Shown: positions 1 to 5,150, numbered from the stretch's first letter. The stretch: 5,150 bases of DNA from Rhodoferax sp. (GCA_020048795.1 JAIFMA010000095.1:1-5150), one strand, 5' to 3'. Program-made: numbers and translations. The notes: generated from the sequence alone by a model not told the origin.

Positions 1-632
1 CGGGCAGCCTGACCGTGGCCGAGCCGAAAAACCGCCAGTTGAACAAGGGCGAGTTCCGGGTGTTTCTGGACTATGTGGTGGGTGCCTCGCTATATGGCGA
101 TATGCCGCAAACCGTGGAGCAGTATCTGGTGACGCGAATCAGCAAGGCAAAGGGCTACTCTGCTGATTGGCCTGAGCTGAGTGCCGCCTTGACAGGCAAG
201 GATGCGACGGCCATCAAACAGGTGCAGGCGCTGCGCTTGAAGCTGGTGCGTGAGTTCACGGCACGCGGTGACTATCTGGACGCCGCCGGTCGTATTCAGC
301 CAGCGCTGTTTTTACCCACCCGCCAAAACGCGCTGGCAGGCGCCGGCCGCTACCGGCAAGTGGTGGCCACCCAGCGTTTCGACTTTGGTAAAGATGTTTT
401 TCCAGAAACACCGTTCACGCTGCGCTACTACCGCACCGCAAACACTGCCTACACCCATCAGGATGGCCGACCCTACACGCTGGGCGAAGTCATCACCGAC
501 CGGCCTATCAACACCACCGTGGGCGACTTCACCTACGGCATGGGCACCGAGCCGACGCTGATTGATGCGGGTAAGTTGTTCATTGACGGTGGTACCTTCC
601 TGTCAGACTACGTGCCGCTGCTCAAACCGTAG
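1..632 (+). CDS. Hypothetical protein, C-terminal part (cut by left edge)
   Basis: The reading frame is open from the window edge (first full codon at position 3) to the TAG ending at 632, giving about 210 residues. A GTG at 15 could be a start but has no convincing ribosome-binding site and the frame runs on upstream, so I treat the gene as truncated on the left. The visible part has no signal peptide, membrane segment or cysteine cluster. The first half is rich in charged residues and probably helical. The second half is rich in Gly, Thr, Tyr and Phe (for example FTLRYYRTANTAY and VGDFTYGMGTEP) and could be beta-rich. I do not recognise the family and assign no function. The coding frame is convincing from its length and third-position GC. 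It is separated from phoX by 255 bases that contain phoX's own promoter, so the two are probably not one operon. Confidence 0.75.
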   Translation, partial: GSLTVAEPKNRQLNKGEFRVFLDYVVGASLYGDMPQTVEQYLVTRISKAKGYSADWPELSAALTGKDATAIKQVQALRLKLVREFTARGDYLDAAGRIQPALFLPTRQNALAGAGRYRQVVATQRFDFGKDVFPETPFTLRYYRTANTAYTHQDGRPYTLGEVITDRPINTTVGDFTYGMGTEPTLIDAGKLFIDGGTFLSDYVPLLKP

Positions 633-679
633 TTCTGGATCAATCGAGACAATCTTGCAGGTGAATTCAAAGCAAGACA

Positions 680-757
680 TTCGATCAATTCAAATTTGAT
701 AGCTGCTTGCCCAATACAGACATAGGTTAGGGGCATAAAAGGACATCATTGATCGAA
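680..757. repeat. 10-bp perfect inverted repeat bracketing an intergenic repeat
   Basis: TTCGATCAAT at 680-689 is the exact reverse complement of ATTGATCGAA at 748-757. The arms lie 58 bases apart and enclose the family repeat at 691-742 almost exactly. They could be the base of a long stem closing transcripts from the gene ending at 632, or the mark of an insertion. A run of seven T begins at 767, ten bases past the right arm, which is too far for a standard intrinsic terminator. Confidence 0.5.
691..742 (+). repeat. Comamonadaceae-type short intergenic repeat, copy 1
   Basis: The segment starts CAAATTTGATAGCTGCTTGC and continues through a variable centre to a purine- and A-rich end, AGGGGCATAAAAGG. 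I recognise the TGATAGCTGCTTGC core and the AGGGGC-type right end as a dispersed intergenic repeat common in Comamonadaceae genomes. A second diverged copy lies inverted at 4841-4893. It contains no open frame. Its role is not known to me; such repeats often sit at the 3' ends of genes. Confidence 0.55.
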
Positions 758-815
758 ATGGTGGAGTTTTTTTCAGACCACCGAAGTACTTGCGCCGCCA
801 GGCCGCTCGTCGAAT

Positions 816-849
816 TTGTCGCAAAACTGTCATATATGGCTGCAATACT
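816..849 (+). promoter_or_regulatory. PhoB-dependent promoter of phoX: Pho box and -10
   Basis: Positions 816-833 read TTGTCGC, AAAA, CTGTCAT: two 7-base half-sites with the 11-base period of a Pho box. Against CTGTCATAWAWCTGTCAY this matches at 15 of 18 positions, and the downstream half-site is perfect. Exactly 10 bases later lies AATACT (844-849), four of six matches to TATAAT. That is the arrangement of E. coli phoA, where the Pho box replaces the -35 and PhoB recruits sigma-70. Transcription would start near 856, leaving about 32 bases before the ATG at 888, including AAAGG at 874-878. The element predicts induction of phoX by phosphate starvation through PhoR/PhoB. Confidence 0.75.
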
Positions 850-887
850 GCCTCGCATCATCAACTCTGCCTTAAAGGTTTTTCCGC

Positions 888-3161
888 ATGAACCAGCCGA
901 CACAACGCCCCAACGATGTCTTTAACGCCGAAGACTCAAATCCGACTCAAAACCCGCATATCGACACGATTGTGAATGCACGCCTGAGCCGGCGGCACAT
1001 GGTGTTGGGGGGTGTCGGCAGCGCTGTGGTGGGAAGCCTGGGCTTGAGCGCCTGTGCCACCGGTGCCTCGGGCGGCATGGCGTCGGCAGCGGCGGCAGGC
1101 TTGCACAGCCCGATCAACAGCCTGGGTTTTACTGCGGTTGGCAAGAGCTTGGCCGACACCGTGGTGGTAGCTCCAGGCTACCAGGTCCAAGTGCTATATG
1201 CGCTGGGTGACCCGTTGACCGCCAGTACCTCGGCGTACAAGAACGATGGCACTGACACCGCCTATGACAACCGTGCAGGGGATCACCATGACGGCATGGA
1301 ATGGTTTGGCCTGGATGCCCAAGGCAAGCGCTCGGACAACAGCAATATGCGCGCGTTGCTGGCCATCAATCACGAAGCAACCACCGACGAGAAATTGAGT
1401 TCATTTTTCCTGCACGCCGACGGGGGTGCATCCAAGCTGCCGCGGCCGGCTGCCGAGGTGGACAAGGAACTGGCAATTCATGGTGTCTCGGTGGTCGAGA
1501 TCGAGTCCACGGGCAAACAATGGTCTTACAAGACTTCTTCAACCTTCAACCGTCGGGTCACCAGCATGACCGAGCTTGCGCTGCACGGCCCGGCCAAAGG
1601 CAGCGAGCATTTGGTCACCAAATTCAGTCCGGATGCCAACCGGGCGCGCGGCACGCTTAACAACTGCGGCACTGGCAAAACCCCTTGGGGCACTTTTGTG
1701 TCGGGTGAAGAAAACTGGGCCGGTTACTTTTTCCGTGATGCCAAGGACGACGACCGTCGCGGCAAAAAGAACCCGCAAGTTCTGGCGCTGGAGCGTTATG
1801 GCCGCAAGGCGGGTGCCGCCAGCCGCCACGGCTGGGAGAGTGCCGGCGCAGGTGACAGCTATGTTCGCTGGAACAACGGCGCGCTGGCGGCCGATGCCAA
1901 GGGCGACTATCGCAACGAGATGAATACGTTTGGTTATGTGGTCGAAATGGACCCCTACAACCCCAAACTGGCGGTGCGCAAGCGCACTGGCCTGGGTCGT
2001 TTTGCCCACGAGAGCGTGAGTTTTGCCAGCCCCGTGGCGGGTCAGCCCATCGTGGCTTACATGGGTGACGATTCGCGCGGCGAGTACATCTACAAGTTTG
2101 TCTCTGCAGCCCGCTGGGATAACGCCGATGCCCAAAGTGCCAACCCATTGGCTATGGGCGACAAGTACCTTGACCAGGGCACCTTGTTTGCCGCTAGTTT
2201 CAAGGCCGATGGCACGGGCCAGTGGCTGGAACTGTCGATGGCTAACCCTATCGTCGCCGCCAACCCGGATTTTGCGTTTAAGTCGAATGCCGATGTGGCC
2301 GTTTTCACCCGGCTGGCGGCTGACGCCGTCAATGCCACCCGGATGGATCGTCCCGAGTGGGGCGGCGTGAACCCACGCAACGGCGACTTCTACATGACAC
2401 TCACCAACAACAGCAACCGTACGGTGGATGGCGAGATGGGCGTTGACGCAGCCAATCCACGCACCTACACCGACATCAAGGGTGGCCAAAAAAGCAGTGG
2501 CAACATGCAAACCAACGAGTACGCCGCCGCAGCGGTACCTGGCAAGGAGCAAAAGGGCAATGTTAATGGCCACATCGTCCGTGTGGCTCAGGCCAACCCG
2601 GTTGATACCGTCTTCAAATGGGACATCTACCTGTTTGCTTCGGAAGCCGACGCGGACAAAACCCGTGTCAACCTGTCGAACCTGACTGACGACAACGATC
2701 TGTCGGCACCGGACGGCCTGGTGTTCAGCCCGAGCACCGGCATTTGCTGGATTCAGACCGACGACGGTGCCATGACCGACAAAACCAACTGCATGCTGCT
2801 GGCAGCCGTGCCTGGCAAAGTGGGTGATGGCAGCACCAAGACGCTGTCGTACAAGCGTGGTGATGGCAGCGAAAAGCAGGTGCGCACGCCGATGGGCAAG
2901 GCGCAGTCGCCTGACATTCTCAAGCGTTTTTTGGTGGGTCCATCCAACTGCGAAATCACCGGTCTGTGTGAGTCACCAGACGGACGCGCCATGTTCATCA
3001 ACATTCAGCATCCGGGCGAACTCACTGCCATGGCCGATATTGGCAACCCCGCCAGGTACACCAGCCACTGGCCGGCCAACGCCGGTTACGGTGCCGGTCA
3101 GCGCCCGCGCTCAGCCACCATTGTGATCACCAAAAAAGATGGTGGCGTGATCGGCAGCTAA
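888..3161 (+). CDS. phoX: PhoX-family alkaline phosphatase (DUF839), Tat-exported
   Basis: This 757-residue protein belongs to the PhoX/DUF839 (COG3211) family: monomeric alkaline phosphatases that use calcium and iron and release phosphate from organic esters outside the cytoplasm. The N-terminus has a long polar n-region, the twin-arginine motif SRRHMVLGG (R35-R36) and a hydrophobic stretch to about residue 55, so export should be by Tat, as expected for a protein that folds with its metals in the cytoplasm. L53-S54-A55-C56 matches a lipobox, so it may be a lipoprotein. Family blocks occur in order: NNCGTGKTPWGT with C260, the likely iron-ligand cysteine, then GEEN (E274, E275); RFAHES (H374, E375); MGDDSRGEYIYKF (392-404); RPEWGGVNP (488-496); LSAPDGL (605-611); GPSNCEITG (684-692); NIQHPGE (705-711). 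The ATG is supported by AAAGG nine bases upstream and by the full Tat signal. A Pho box precedes it. The gene appears intact and is probably transcribed alone. Confidence 0.93.
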   Translation: MNQPTQRPNDVFNAEDSNPTQNPHIDTIVNARLSRRHMVLGGVGSAVVGSLGLSACATGASGGMASAAAAGLHSPINSLGFTAVGKSLADTVVVAPGYQVQVLYALGDPLTASTSAYKNDGTDTAYDNRAGDHHDGMEWFGLDAQGKRSDNSNMRALLAINHEATTDEKLSSFFLHADGGASKLPRPAAEVDKELAIHGVSVVEIESTGKQWSYKTSSTFNRRVTSMTELALHGPAKGSEHLVTKFSPDANRARGTLNNCGTGKTPWGTFVSGEENWAGYFFRDAKDDDRRGKKNPQVLALERYGRKAGAASRHGWESAGAGDSYVRWNNGALAADAKGDYRNEMNTFGYVVEMDPYNPKLAVRKRTGLGRFAHESVSFASPVAGQPIVAYMGDDSRGEYIYKFVSAARWDNADAQSANPLAMGDKYLDQGTLFAASFKADGTGQWLELSMANPIVAANPDFAFKSNADVAVFTRLAADAVNATRMDRPEWGGVNPRNGDFYMTLTNNSNRTVDGEMGVDAANPRTYTDIKGGQKSSGNMQTNEYAAAAVPGKEQKGNVNGHIVRVAQANPVDTVFKWDIYLFASEADADKTRVNLSNLTDDNDLSAPDGLVFSPSTGICWIQTDDGAMTDKTNCMLLAAVPGKVGDGSTKTLSYKRGDGSEKQVRTPMGKAQSPDILKRFLVGPSNCEITGLCESPDGRAMFINIQHPGELTAMADIGNPARYTSHWPANAGYGAGQRPRSATIVITKKDGGVIGS

Positions 3162-3180
3162 ACAAACGCTGATGAATACC

Positions 3181-3243
3181 GCAAGCTTGTCGGCTTGCAC
3201 TGACAAGCTTGCTGTGCTGGCAGCCGATCAACCGGTCGGCTGC
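3181..3243 (+). terminator. Two tandem hairpins after phoX, possible terminator without U-tract
   Basis: The first hairpin has an 11-bp perfect stem, GCAAGCTTGTC (3181-3191) with GACAAGCTTGC (3202-3212), and a 10-base loop. The second has an 8-bp perfect stem, GCAGCCGA (3220-3227) with TCGGCTGC (3236-3243), and an 8-base loop. They begin 20 bases after the phoX stop codon. Neither is followed by a T-run, so they may protect the 3' end of the mRNA or pause polymerase rather than act as a standard intrinsic terminator. Confidence 0.45.
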
Positions 3244-3276
3244 ATCAATCCTGTCCGTCAACCTTGGTGCCTATTC

Positions 3277-3588
3277 ATGCAGGATTTTGTGAAAAAGTCC
3301 GTGTTTTGCAGTGGGATGACCACCGCTACTACCACCAGTGCCGCATCAACCAGACGCTGCATTTGATCAGCGCGACAAGCTTCCTGGTGGCCTATGTGCT
3401 GATGTTCGTCAACCCCGCAGCCTCTGGGCTTGTTGGCTGGCTGGAATGCTTACGCGCCAGTCGGAGCACATTTTTTTGAGCCTCGGGGTTACGACGAAGT
3501 GAACCAGGCCACCGACAAACAGTCTCCCCTGGCGTTGCTGCGCGGCCAGCGTTATGACCCAATCGAAGCGCCACACCATTCACACTGA
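3277..3588 (+). pseudogene. Decayed small membrane protein gene, DUF962/Mpo1-like motifs, several frameshifts
   Basis: Consecutive segments of one protein can be read in changing frames. MQDFVKKSVF starts at 3277. QWDDHRYYH, continuing into INQTLHLISATSFLVAYVLM and VNPAASGLVGWL, is in another frame and carries a hydrophobic helix. MLTRQSEHIF (from 3446) is in a third frame, and EPRGYDEVNQATDKQ (from 3478) returns to the first and ends at the TGA 3586-3588. The last change lies in a run of seven T (3471-3477); the others do not, so a single sequencing error cannot explain it. The patterns HxxxxNxxLH and EHxFFE resemble the histidine motifs of DUF962/Mpo1-like membrane proteins. From memory, relatives are about 200 residues and end with an ALLRGxxxDP-like tail; here ALLRGQRYDP follows NQATDKQ almost directly, which suggests an internal deletion. 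There is no clear ribosome-binding site. That it is a pseudogene is fairly secure; the family name is inference. Confidence 0.65.
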
Positions 3589-3691
3589 ACCCGGCCCGCA
3601 GCCAAGGTCAAACGAGGCTTGGTTGCGACATTACAAGAGCAGCAGGATCTGCTTCGTCATGCCAGTGCGCCGAGTTTGAAGCCAGTTGGCC

Positions 3692-3855
3692 TAAGGGCTT
3701 GTCCACAAATATCATGCACATTTGGCTCGCCAGCTTTGGGCGCACTGCGTCGTTGCAAATCGCTTGTGCAGCAAAGCTGCACAAGCGATTTGCGCCTGGC
3801 ATTGCATCCCAAATGCGACGGCCAAATGCACAGCTTATTCATGGACAAGACCTAA
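3692..3855. mobile_element. MITE-like foldback element with TAA flanks
   Basis: The two halves are imperfect reverse complements over their whole length, at roughly three-quarters identity by eye, meeting at a perfect 18-bp hairpin in the centre. The outer ends are GGGCTTGTCC (3695-3704) and GGACAAGACC (3843-3852), nine of ten bases matching as terminal inverted repeats. They are flanked by TAA on both sides (3692-3694 and 3853-3855). CTAA at 3691-3694 and 3852-3855 would be a four-base alternative. TNA and YTAR target duplications are known for groups within the IS5 family, so a non-autonomous derivative of such an element is possible. It encodes no protein. The parent element and copy number cannot be seen from this window. 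Confidence 0.6.
3755..3793. repeat. Perfect 18-bp hairpin at centre of foldback element
   Basis: The 18 bases at 3755-3772 (GCAAATCGCTTGTGCAGC) are the exact reverse complement of 3776-3793, separated only by AAA. RNA from either strand would fold into a very stable stem. The hairpin faces the 3' ends of both the pseudogene and sixA, so it could slow or end convergent transcription, although no T-run follows on either strand. Confidence 0.8.
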
Positions 3856-3934
3856 TCGCACCTCGCCCGTGTGCCAGGCTGAAGTTTTCTGTTGGGTTGG
3901 GGGGTGCCTGGTGTAGCGAATAGCTGATCAACGC

Positions 3935-4396
3935 TCAAAGTACTTCCGGCGACTGCATGGTGACCAGCACGGTCTGGGACAGTGTTTCGCGCTGGCGGTG
4001 ACGCAGCCACCAGACCGCCCCTTTTTTGACCGAGCACTCGGGTGACTTGAGTTCAATCAGTTGGGCGATGGTTTGTCCCAGTGTGGGTTGATGACCCACT
4101 ATCAGAACTGTGCCTTTCGCATCGGGCCACTGCACCAGGTCAAGCAATTGAGACATTTGTCCGTCTGGCGACAGTTCCTGACGGAACTTGAACTTGCGTC
4201 CCAGGGCATTGGCGGTTTGCTCGCAGCGACTTGCCGGGCTGACAAAAATACGCGTGTTGGCAGGCAATTGGCGATCCAGCCATGTCGCCATGCGAGCCGC
4301 CTGTTTTTCACCACGGGCCGTCAGGCAGCGTGACATGTCGTCACAGCCTTGGGCCCAGTCCTGCGCCTCAGCATGACGCCACAAAACCAAATCCAT
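3935..4396 (-). CDS. sixA: Phosphohistidine phosphatase SixA
   Basis: This 153-residue protein of the histidine phosphatase (phosphoglycerate-mutase-like) superfamily has the length usual for SixA, a cytoplasmic enzyme that removes phosphate from phosphohistidine. In E. coli it acts on the HPt domain of ArcB and on the nitrogen phosphotransferase system. The signature is at the extreme N-terminus: LWRHAEA with R7, the nucleophile H8 and E10. SPASRCEQTA (53-62) supplies the second arginine, R57, and IVGHQPTLG supplies H102, the second catalytic histidine. There is no signal peptide or membrane segment. The ATG has AAAAGG (4405-4410, read on the minus strand) eight bases upstream. It runs convergent to phoX. 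In betaproteobacteria sixA is often found, from memory, near polyphosphate or phosphate genes; here it shares a region with phoX but not an operon. All catalytic residues are present. Confidence 0.92.
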   Translation of the reverse strand: MDLVLWRHAEAQDWAQGCDDMSRCLTARGEKQAARMATWLDRQLPANTRIFVSPASRCEQTANALGRKFKFRQELSPDGQMSQLLDLVQWPDAKGTVLIVGHQPTLGQTIAQLIELKSPECSVKKGAVWWLRHRQRETLSQTVLVTMQSPEVL

Positions 4397-4454
4397 GGTG
4401 TTGACCTTTTCCTGCTTTTGGGTTGGGTGGTGAAATTTTGTGATGATGGCGTTG

Positions 4455-4464
4455 GTGGCGCCAC
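4455..4464. promoter_or_regulatory. 10-bp perfect palindrome upstream of sixA
   Basis: GTGGCGCCAC is self-complementary. It lies 58 bases before the sixA start codon and downstream of the only plausible -35 box, a place where a repressor could act. A palindrome this short and GC-rich can occur by chance, and nothing else supports an operator. Confidence 0.2.
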
Positions 4465-4518
4465 GTCATGCTCACTGGCGCTCTTGTTGACAGAGATGAT
4501 CGCTCTGACACCAACAAA

Positions 4519-4547
4519 ACCTTACTGTAATTGAAAAAAGGTGTCAA
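4519..4547 (-). promoter_or_regulatory. Possible sigma-70 promoter for sixA
   Basis: On the minus strand a perfect -35, TTGACA (4542-4547), is followed after 17 bases by TAAGGT (4519-4524), which matches TATAAT at only three of six positions. The leader to the sixA ATG would be about 115 bases. The -35 is good and the -10 poor, so the call is tentative. Confidence 0.3.
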
Positions 4548-4599
4548 TTGGACGACAAGCAGTGCGCGCGCGCCAAAATGGGTGGCAAACACGCCGAGC

Positions 4600-4818
4600 C
4601 TATTGCATGACGGTCTTTGGCTTGCAGTCAAAACAGAAAAACATCAGCGCGGTGGGGTAGCGCTTGAAAGACCCGTTGCTGCGCAGTCGGTGATGTCCAC
4701 ACTTGATGCAACTCATGGTGTGGCCTGAACCGCCCACACTTTGGTAGGGCGAGCCACCTTGTTTTGAGGTGTAGCGCAGGCCTGATAAAGAAATTTGTGT
4801 GGTTTCGTCTTTGTACAT
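4600..4818 (-). CDS. Small zinc-ribbon protein (hypothetical)
   Basis: This 72-residue frame ends with CIKCGHHR and FFCFDC: C37, C40, C62 and C65 form a C-x2-C-x21-C-x2-C pattern typical of a zinc ribbon binding one metal ion. The N-terminal half is polar and glycine-rich (SKQGGSPYQSVGGSGH) with no signal peptide. The cysteine pairs and non-random composition make it a real gene rather than a chance frame, and I believe short proteins of this type occur in related bacteria, with unknown function. The start at 4818 has no clear ribosome-binding site. An internal ATG at 4716, giving MSCIKCG, would leave only the ribbon and also lacks one. It lies 203 bases upstream of sixA on the same strand, with a possible promoter between them, so co-transcription is uncertain. 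Confidence 0.62.
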   Translation of the reverse strand: MYKDETTQISLSGLRYTSKQGGSPYQSVGGSGHTMSCIKCGHHRLRSNGSFKRYPTALMFFCFDCKPKTVMQ

Positions 4819-4836
4819 CTGGCATCGGTCTGTGGT

Positions 4837-4842
4837 TTTATA
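4837..4842 (-). promoter_or_regulatory. Possible -10 box for the zinc-ribbon gene
   Basis: On the minus strand TATAAA matches the -10 consensus at five of six positions and would start transcription about a dozen bases before the ATG at 4818, giving a very short leader. No good -35 lies at the right distance. The box sits at the edge of the second family repeat. Confidence 0.25.
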
Positions 4843-4893
4843 TGAAATTGGCTTCTAGCCCTTGTTGGGTAAGCGCGTATAGCTACATAATTA
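4841..4893 (-). repeat. Comamonadaceae-type short intergenic repeat, copy 2
   Basis: Read on the minus strand this resembles copy 1: TATAGCTAC on the plus strand corresponds to the GATAGCTGC core, followed outward by TTGGGTAAGCGC (compare TTGGGCAAGC in the reverse of copy 1) and GGCTTCTAGCCC (compare the TAGGGGC-type end). The copies are clearly diverged and of opposite orientation. It separates the divergently transcribed zinc-ribbon gene and the gene starting at 5098. Confidence 0.5.
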
Positions 4894-4984
4894 GAAGCGC
4901 TTTAGAGACGGTAATGTGATGAAGGTCACCCGCCAGGACGCGCGACAGAGAGTTAAGTTGCATGACAGCCTTTCTTGCATAAGA

Positions 4985-5001
4985 GCCACTAGGCTAGTGG
5001 C
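4985..5001. promoter_or_regulatory. 17-bp operator-like palindrome
   Basis: GCCACTAG and CTAGTGGC form a perfect 8-bp inverted repeat around a single G (4993). A compact, odd-length dyad like this is typical of a binding site for a dimeric regulator. It lies about 97 bases before the start codon at 5098, in the divergent intergenic region. No regulator is visible in the window. Confidence 0.35.
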
Positions 5002-5038
5002 GCAATGTGACTGGAGCATGTCAGGATGGATCTTGCGT

Positions 5039-5056
5039 GCGTCACAACCATGTCAC
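5039..5056 (+). promoter_or_regulatory. Weak Pho-box-like direct repeat upstream of the right-edge gene
   Basis: GCGTCAC, AACC, ATGTCAC form two half-sites with the 11-base period of a Pho box, matching the consensus at about 13 of 18 positions; GTCAC is repeated exactly. Ten bases downstream there is only CAAAAA, a poor -10, which weakens the case. Confidence 0.3.
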
Positions 5057-5097
5057 ATGCCATCCGCAAAAAAAGACATCTGCAAGGGAACCGATTC

Positions 5098-5150
5098 ATG
5101 CCCTTTGAGCAAGAACCTGGCGTTGATGTGAGAGCCAAGACCGGGCGGGG
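5098..5150 (+). CDS. Start of an unidentified protein (cut by right edge)
   Basis: An ATG at 5098 opens a frame to the window end, reading MPFEQEPGVDVRAKTGR with a further partial codon beginning GG. A good ribosome-binding site, AAGGGA (5084-5089), lies eight bases upstream, which is the main reason to call a gene here. The RAKTGRG-like end of the visible part recalls the N-terminus of PA0069-family radical SAM proteins, where a basic stretch leads into GRG. With 17 residues this is only a hint. The gene would be divergent from the zinc-ribbon gene. Confidence 0.5.
   Translation, partial: MPFEQEPGVDVRAKTGR

Larger units (their letters stand above)
3589..3934. other. Gene-free stretch between pseudogene and sixA
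   Basis: Apart from the foldback element at 3692-3855, I find nothing in these 346 bases. The short frames through it are created by the two arms of the inverted repeat and show no protein-like composition. The 79 bases between the element and the sixA stop codon hold only a weak CCAGGC/GCCTGG pairing and a G-rich run. Confidence 0.6.

Noticed and set aside
653..677. TCTTGC/GCAAGA hairpin as a terminator of the first gene.
   Set aside because: Only six base pairs, a 13-base loop and no T-run after it.
827..846. Pho box read as CTGTCAT (827-833) with CTGCAAT (840-846).
   Set aside because: The half-sites are 13 bases apart, not 11. The pairing of 816-822 with 827-833 has the correct spacing and a matching -10.
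1539..2573. A 344-residue open frame on the minus strand inside phoX.
   Set aside because: It is antisense to conserved PhoX blocks, has repetitive Ala/Val/Gly/His composition and no ribosome-binding site, as expected for a mirror of a GC-rich codon pattern.
3608..3923. Several overlapping short frames on both strands.
   Set aside because: They run through the arms of the foldback element or its flanks and mirror one another; none has a credible start signal or protein-like composition.
3589..3936. CRISPR array or tandem repeat.
   Set aside because: The repetition is a single inverted pair with no direct repeats or regular spacers.
4564..4573. Alternating GC run (GCGCGCGCGC) as a Z-DNA or regulatory site.
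   Set aside because: It is short, lies just past the zinc-ribbon stop codon, and nothing else suggests function.
4368..4631. An 87-residue minus-strand frame overlapping the ends of sixA and the zinc-ribbon gene.
   Set aside because: It overlaps both real genes in another frame and covers the sixA leader; composition looks random.
4950..4985. Minus-strand CTGTCAT and CTGTCGC as a Pho box for the zinc-ribbon gene.
   Set aside because: The half-sites are 20 bases apart, which fits neither one nor two helical repeats of a Pho box.
4916..5131. A 71-residue plus-strand frame.
   Set aside because: It crosses the palindrome, the Pho-like repeat and the ribosome-binding site of the better-supported start at 5098; no ribosome-binding site or recognisable motif.

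Overview
The window looks like chromosomal DNA of a betaproteobacterium of the family Comamonadaceae, Rhodoferax- or Polaromonas-like. This rests on codon use, on the style of the encoded proteins, and on two diverged copies of a short intergenic repeat with a TGATAGCTGCTTGC-type core that I know from that family. The assignment is from memory and has not been searched.

Layout. Positions 1-632 (+) hold the C-terminal part of an unrecognised protein cut by the left edge. A 255-base intergenic region follows, with one repeat copy inside a wider inverted repeat and then a well-formed Pho box and -10 element. These lead into phoX (888-3161, +), a large Tat-exported alkaline phosphatase of the PhoX/DUF839 family. 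Two perfect hairpins follow its stop codon. Positions 3277-3588 hold the decayed remains of a small membrane-protein gene whose recognisable segments lie in successive different frames. Positions 3692-3855 are a 164-base foldback element with the look of a MITE. On the minus strand lie sixA (3935-4396), a phosphohistidine phosphatase, and upstream of it a 72-residue zinc-ribbon protein (4600-4818). The second repeat copy lies beyond that (4841-4893). At the right edge a plus-strand gene begins at 5098, preceded by a palindrome and a weaker Pho-box-like repeat.

How the parts fit. The clearest biology is phosphate acquisition. PhoX releases phosphate from organic esters outside the cytoplasm, and its promoter has the PhoB-dependent layout: an 18-base direct repeat in place of a -35 box, then 10 bases, then a -10. 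SixA acts on phosphohistidine in the cytoplasm; it is a phospho-signalling neighbour but shows no Pho box of its own. The rest is an erosion-prone intergenic zone with a pseudogene, a foldback element and family repeats. I see no undescribed multi-gene system. The points most worth checking are the Pho promoter, a possible lipobox in the PhoX signal peptide, the MITE-like element and the multiply frameshifted pseudogene.
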